64,000 nucleotides of DNA, from positions 62,001 through 126,000 of the forward strand of contig CBDCMR010000002.1 of NCBI GenBank assembly GCA_965219035.1. Direction: 5' to 3'. The stretch is from CBDCKN01 sp965219035. Lineage in GTDB: Bacteria; Gemmatimonadota; Gemmatimonadetes; Longimicrobiales; Gaopeijiaceae. Shown here piece after piece: positions 61,573 to 64,000 of the stretch (position 1 is the first letter of the stretch; the number at the start of each line of letters is the position of its first letter). The position numbers and the translations under genes are program-made. The notes beneath the pieces were generated by a model that saw only the letters and a program-made list of their open reading frames with translations, did not search any database and was not told the origin of the DNA.

Positions 61573-62280
61573 ATGCGTTTCGTGTCGGCGTTACTAATGG
61601 TCGTAGGCTCTCTCCCCGTATCCACCGCGCTCTCCGCTCAGGCGGTCGTCCTCGACGAGGGGTCATTCATGGTGGAGATCGACGGCCGTGCCGTCGGAAC
61701 CGAAAACTTCCGGATCCGCCGCTCCGGCTTCGGCGAGAACGCGCAGGTTATCGCGCAGGGGAGCCTCGAGCTCACGCGCGAGGGCGCAAAGCACACCGTC
61801 CAGTCCGCCCTCGGTACCGTGGGGGTCGGGATGTCCTTGGACGCGTACCAGGTGAAGGTGTCGGGCTCCGGAGAGCTTCAGGTCCGGCTCCAGCGCCGCG
61901 GCGATAGGCTCGTCGCCGAGACGACCTCTGAGGCAGGCGTGGAGGAGCGTGAGTACAGGCGTCCCTTATCGCGAACGCCCACGGTGCTCCTCGATCGCTT
62001 CCTCGCGCACCACTACTTCTTCCTCGCCCCATACCAGAGGCCCGGAGAGACCCACGTCTCCATCATCCATCCGCGGCCGGGCGGACAGGCGGAGGGCGTG
62101 CTGCGCATGGCCTCCGTGGAACCCATCTCGCTGGGAGACTACACCGTCCAGGCTCAGCACCTGCAGCTGGCCCTGGCAGGAGCCGTCCACGAGATATGGC
62201 TGGACAGTCAAAACCGGGTGCTCCGGGTGGAGATTCCTGGAGAGGATTATGTAGCCGTCCGGCAGGACCCGCCGACGTGA
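61573..62280 (+). CDS. Secreted protein of unknown function
   Basis: 235 residues. The signal peptide (FVSALLMVVGSLPVSTALSA-Q) is followed by a beta-rich domain (GSFMVEIDGRAVGTENFRIR, DYTVQAQHLQLALAGAVHEI, WLDSQNRVLRVEIPGEDY). The pattern resembles periplasmic DUF6134-like proteins, but I am not sure. It lies 46 bases after the creatininase gene, same strand. Confidence 0.65.
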   Translation: MRFVSALLMVVGSLPVSTALSAQAVVLDEGSFMVEIDGRAVGTENFRIRRSGFGENAQVIAQGSLELTREGAKHTVQSALGTVGVGMSLDAYQVKVSGSGELQVRLQRRGDRLVAETTSEAGVEEREYRRPLSRTPTVLLDRFLAHHYFFLAPYQRPGETHVSIIHPRPGGQAEGVLRMASVEPISLGDYTVQAQHLQLALAGAVHEIWLDSQNRVLRVEIPGEDYVAVRQDPPT

Positions 62281-62532
62281 GCCCCCCCTTCGGCGCGTTC
62301 GCCAGAACCGCCGAAAAGCGAGCGGGGTAGGCTCGTGAAGATCCTCTCCGGTCGACCCGTACGCCATAGTGATGGTACGGACGTTTTTCCCATCACGAAC
62401 CCTATGAAACCGGCACACTCGGGTAGGCGTAGGTCTGGTGCGACCCGTGTGTGCATTCTCGGCGGGCCGTCCGCGATCCCCGAGAGACGCTGGATCAAGG
62501 TATACGCAATCCAAATCATACGGAGGCTTCAC

Positions 62533-64000
62533 GTGTTGACTGGATCGTTCCTGGGCCGGGCCGCCCTGGCTCTGGTGCTCGTCTTCCCCGGTCGGGCGAC
62601 CGCGCAGGAAATCGTGCCCGTAACACTGAGCTTGGAAGAGGCCATCGAGATCGCACGCTCGAACAATCCCCGCTTCCAGGCGACGCGAAACGATGAGGCC
62701 GTAGCGGACTGGAACGTGAGATCCGCATACGGCTCGCTCTTCCCATCGGCCTCGACGAACTTTGGGGTCTCGTGGCAAGGCGCCGGTGAGCAGGTGTTCG
62801 GAAGCCTGACCGCGGAGCAGCTCGGCTTCGCGGACCAGCCATCGTTCGTCTTCTCGAACTACCAGCTGGGCCTGAGCTACAACATCGACGGCACAACGCT
62901 TCTCGCGCCCGGCCAGGCGAAGGCGAATCGGGTCGCCACGCGGGCGCAGGTGGCGGGAGCCGAAGCCGAGCTCGTCTTCCAGGTGACGCAGGGTTACATC
63001 GAGGTACTCCGCCAAAGCGAGGAGGTGCGCGTCTCGGAGCAACAGCGGGAGCGGGCGCGCTTCAACCTCCGGCTCGCGCAGGCCCAGCTTGAGGTGGGGG
63101 CCGCCACCGCGGTGGACGTCGCTCAGGCCGAGGTGGCGTCGGGGCGAGCCGAAGTTACCGTGCTCAAGACGACGAACGCCCTGGAGACGGCGCGCATCCG
63201 CCTTCTCCAGCAGATGGGAGTCGACCTCGACAGCCCCTTCGTTCCCACGACGCCATTCGTGCTCTCGGAACCACTCTGGAGCCGGGACGAGCTCTACAGC
63301 CTGGGGTTGGAGAGCAACCCGAATCTTCGGTCGCTTCGAGCCGGCCGGTCGGCCAGCAGCTACGGCGTGAAGATGGCCAAGAGCGCCTACCTTCCGACCC
63401 TGAGCTTCAGTGCCGGAATCAGCGGCTTCACACGTCAGGCCTCGAGTACGGTCTTTGAAATCCAACAGGCGGAGGGCCAGGCTCAGGGCTCCGTGCAGAA
63501 CTGCCTCTTCACCAACGATCTCTTCGCGCGGCTGGCCGATCCGTTGCCGGCTCAAGATTGTTCGTCCTTCGCGTTCACCGACGAATCCGCGCGGCGCATC
63601 GAAGACGGGAACAGGTCGTTCCCCTTCGACTTCACCACCCAGCCGGCCTCGGCCGCACTAACCATCAGCTTGCCGCTGTTCCAGGGCTTCAACCGCCAGC
63701 ACCAGGTGGCGGAAGCTCAGGTGCAGCTCGAAGACCTGGACTACGACCTCCGGGAGCAGGAGCTGGCCCTGCGGGCGGATATCGCGGCCACGCTGGCCAC
63801 GGTCCGAGCCGCCTACCGGGCCGCGTTGATCGAGGACCAGAATCAGATCGTCGCCGACGAGCAGCTCCGGCTGGCCCGGGAGCGCTTCAGCGTGGGCCTC
63901 GCCGCTTTCCTGGAGCTCTTGGAAGCCGAGACTCTGAAGGTCGAGGCGGACCGCGAGCAGATCGCAGCTATCTTTGCGTACCACGACTCGCTGGCCAGCC
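62533..64000 (+). CDS. TolC-family outer-membrane efflux protein, C-terminus outside window
   Basis: 489 codons are visible, running off the right edge. The GTG at 62533 is chosen because GGAGG lies 6 bases upstream and a signal peptide starts there (LALVLVFPGRATAQE). Repeated TolC signatures: LEEAIEIARSNNPRFQATR, LGLSYNIDGTTLL, RFNLRLAQAQLEVGAATAVD-VAQAE and RLARERFSVGLAAFLELLEA. It forms a trimeric export duct; partner pump genes probably follow outside. Confidence 0.92.
   Translation, partial: MLTGSFLGRAALALVLVFPGRATAQEIVPVTLSLEEAIEIARSNNPRFQATRNDEAVADWNVRSAYGSLFPSASTNFGVSWQGAGEQVFGSLTAEQLGFADQPSFVFSNYQLGLSYNIDGTTLLAPGQAKANRVATRAQVAGAEAELVFQVTQGYIEVLRQSEEVRVSEQQRERARFNLRLAQAQLEVGAATAVDVAQAEVASGRAEVTVLKTTNALETARIRLLQQMGVDLDSPFVPTTPFVLSEPLWSRDELYSLGLESNPNLRSLRAGRSASSYGVKMAKSAYLPTLSFSAGISGFTRQASSTVFEIQQAEGQAQGSVQNCLFTNDLFARLADPLPAQDCSSFAFTDESARRIEDGNRSFPFDFTTQPASAALTISLPLFQGFNRQHQVAEAQVQLEDLDYDLREQELALRADIAATLATVRAAYRAALIEDQNQIVADEQLRLARERFSVGLAAFLELLEAETLKVEADREQIAAIFAYHDSLAS

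Overview
This is a GC-rich chromosomal window from a Gram-negative bacterium. The evidence is TonB-dependent receptors with carboxypeptidase-regulatory N-termini, a SusC/SusD pair, a TolC-type porin, lipoproteins, and signal peptides ending in AQ. This style fits Gemmatimonadota or a related phylum; that is an inference, since no rRNA or other marker gene is present. I saw no tRNA, rRNA or CRISPR array.

About three quarters of the window (1-56,000) is accessory DNA: layered mobile elements, mobilization (mob) debris and damaged defence genes. Left edge (1-9,900): a partial type I methyltransferase (hsdM), then a ColE1-like mobilization module (oriT-like triple hairpin, mobC, relaxase with mobB and mobD nested in other frames). 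Its mobC is split by a 5.9-kb cassette holding a tyrosine integrase and one TonB receptor. 9,880-20,400: an IS1182-type element; a two-gene SIR2/SEC-C plus NucS-like nuclease operon; and a three-gene operon ending in a DUF6884-type gene, broken by an IS256-family element that itself carries an IS481-family element. 20,400-30,400: deleted insertion sequences, a RepA-like fragment with its integrase, and a PHP-AAA (TrlF-like) gene cut in two by a 3.3-kb IS1595-family transposon with six passenger genes. 30,800-36,100: an IS3-type element abutting a LysR regulator that is divergent from a TonB receptor. 36,200-39,000: a second decayed mobilization region with a T-shaped palindrome. 39,300-49,700: an outer-membrane protein, a decayed GmrSD-type endonuclease, a DUF4395 gene, a SusC/SusD pair, a PLP decarboxylase and an aldehyde dehydrogenase tail. 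49,800-55,340: a second IS256 copy, a conjugation-gene fragment, and a second integrase cassette carrying a periplasmic binding lipoprotein.

From about 55,900 the sequence looks like ordinary core chromosome: an RsbRD-like protein, a very large NtrY-like sensor kinase, a creatininase-family protein, a secreted protein and a TolC-family protein running off the edge.

The most interesting points are: (1) two related compact integrase-plus-one-cargo cassettes with shared promoter, repeat and end sequences; (2) a triple-hairpin oriT-like module found several times next to mobC remnants; (3) the SIR2/SEC-C plus NucS-like operon; (4) the zinc-ribbon/unknown/DUF6884 operon; (5) nested mob genes. Exact target-site duplications allow two interrupted genes to be rebuilt on paper.
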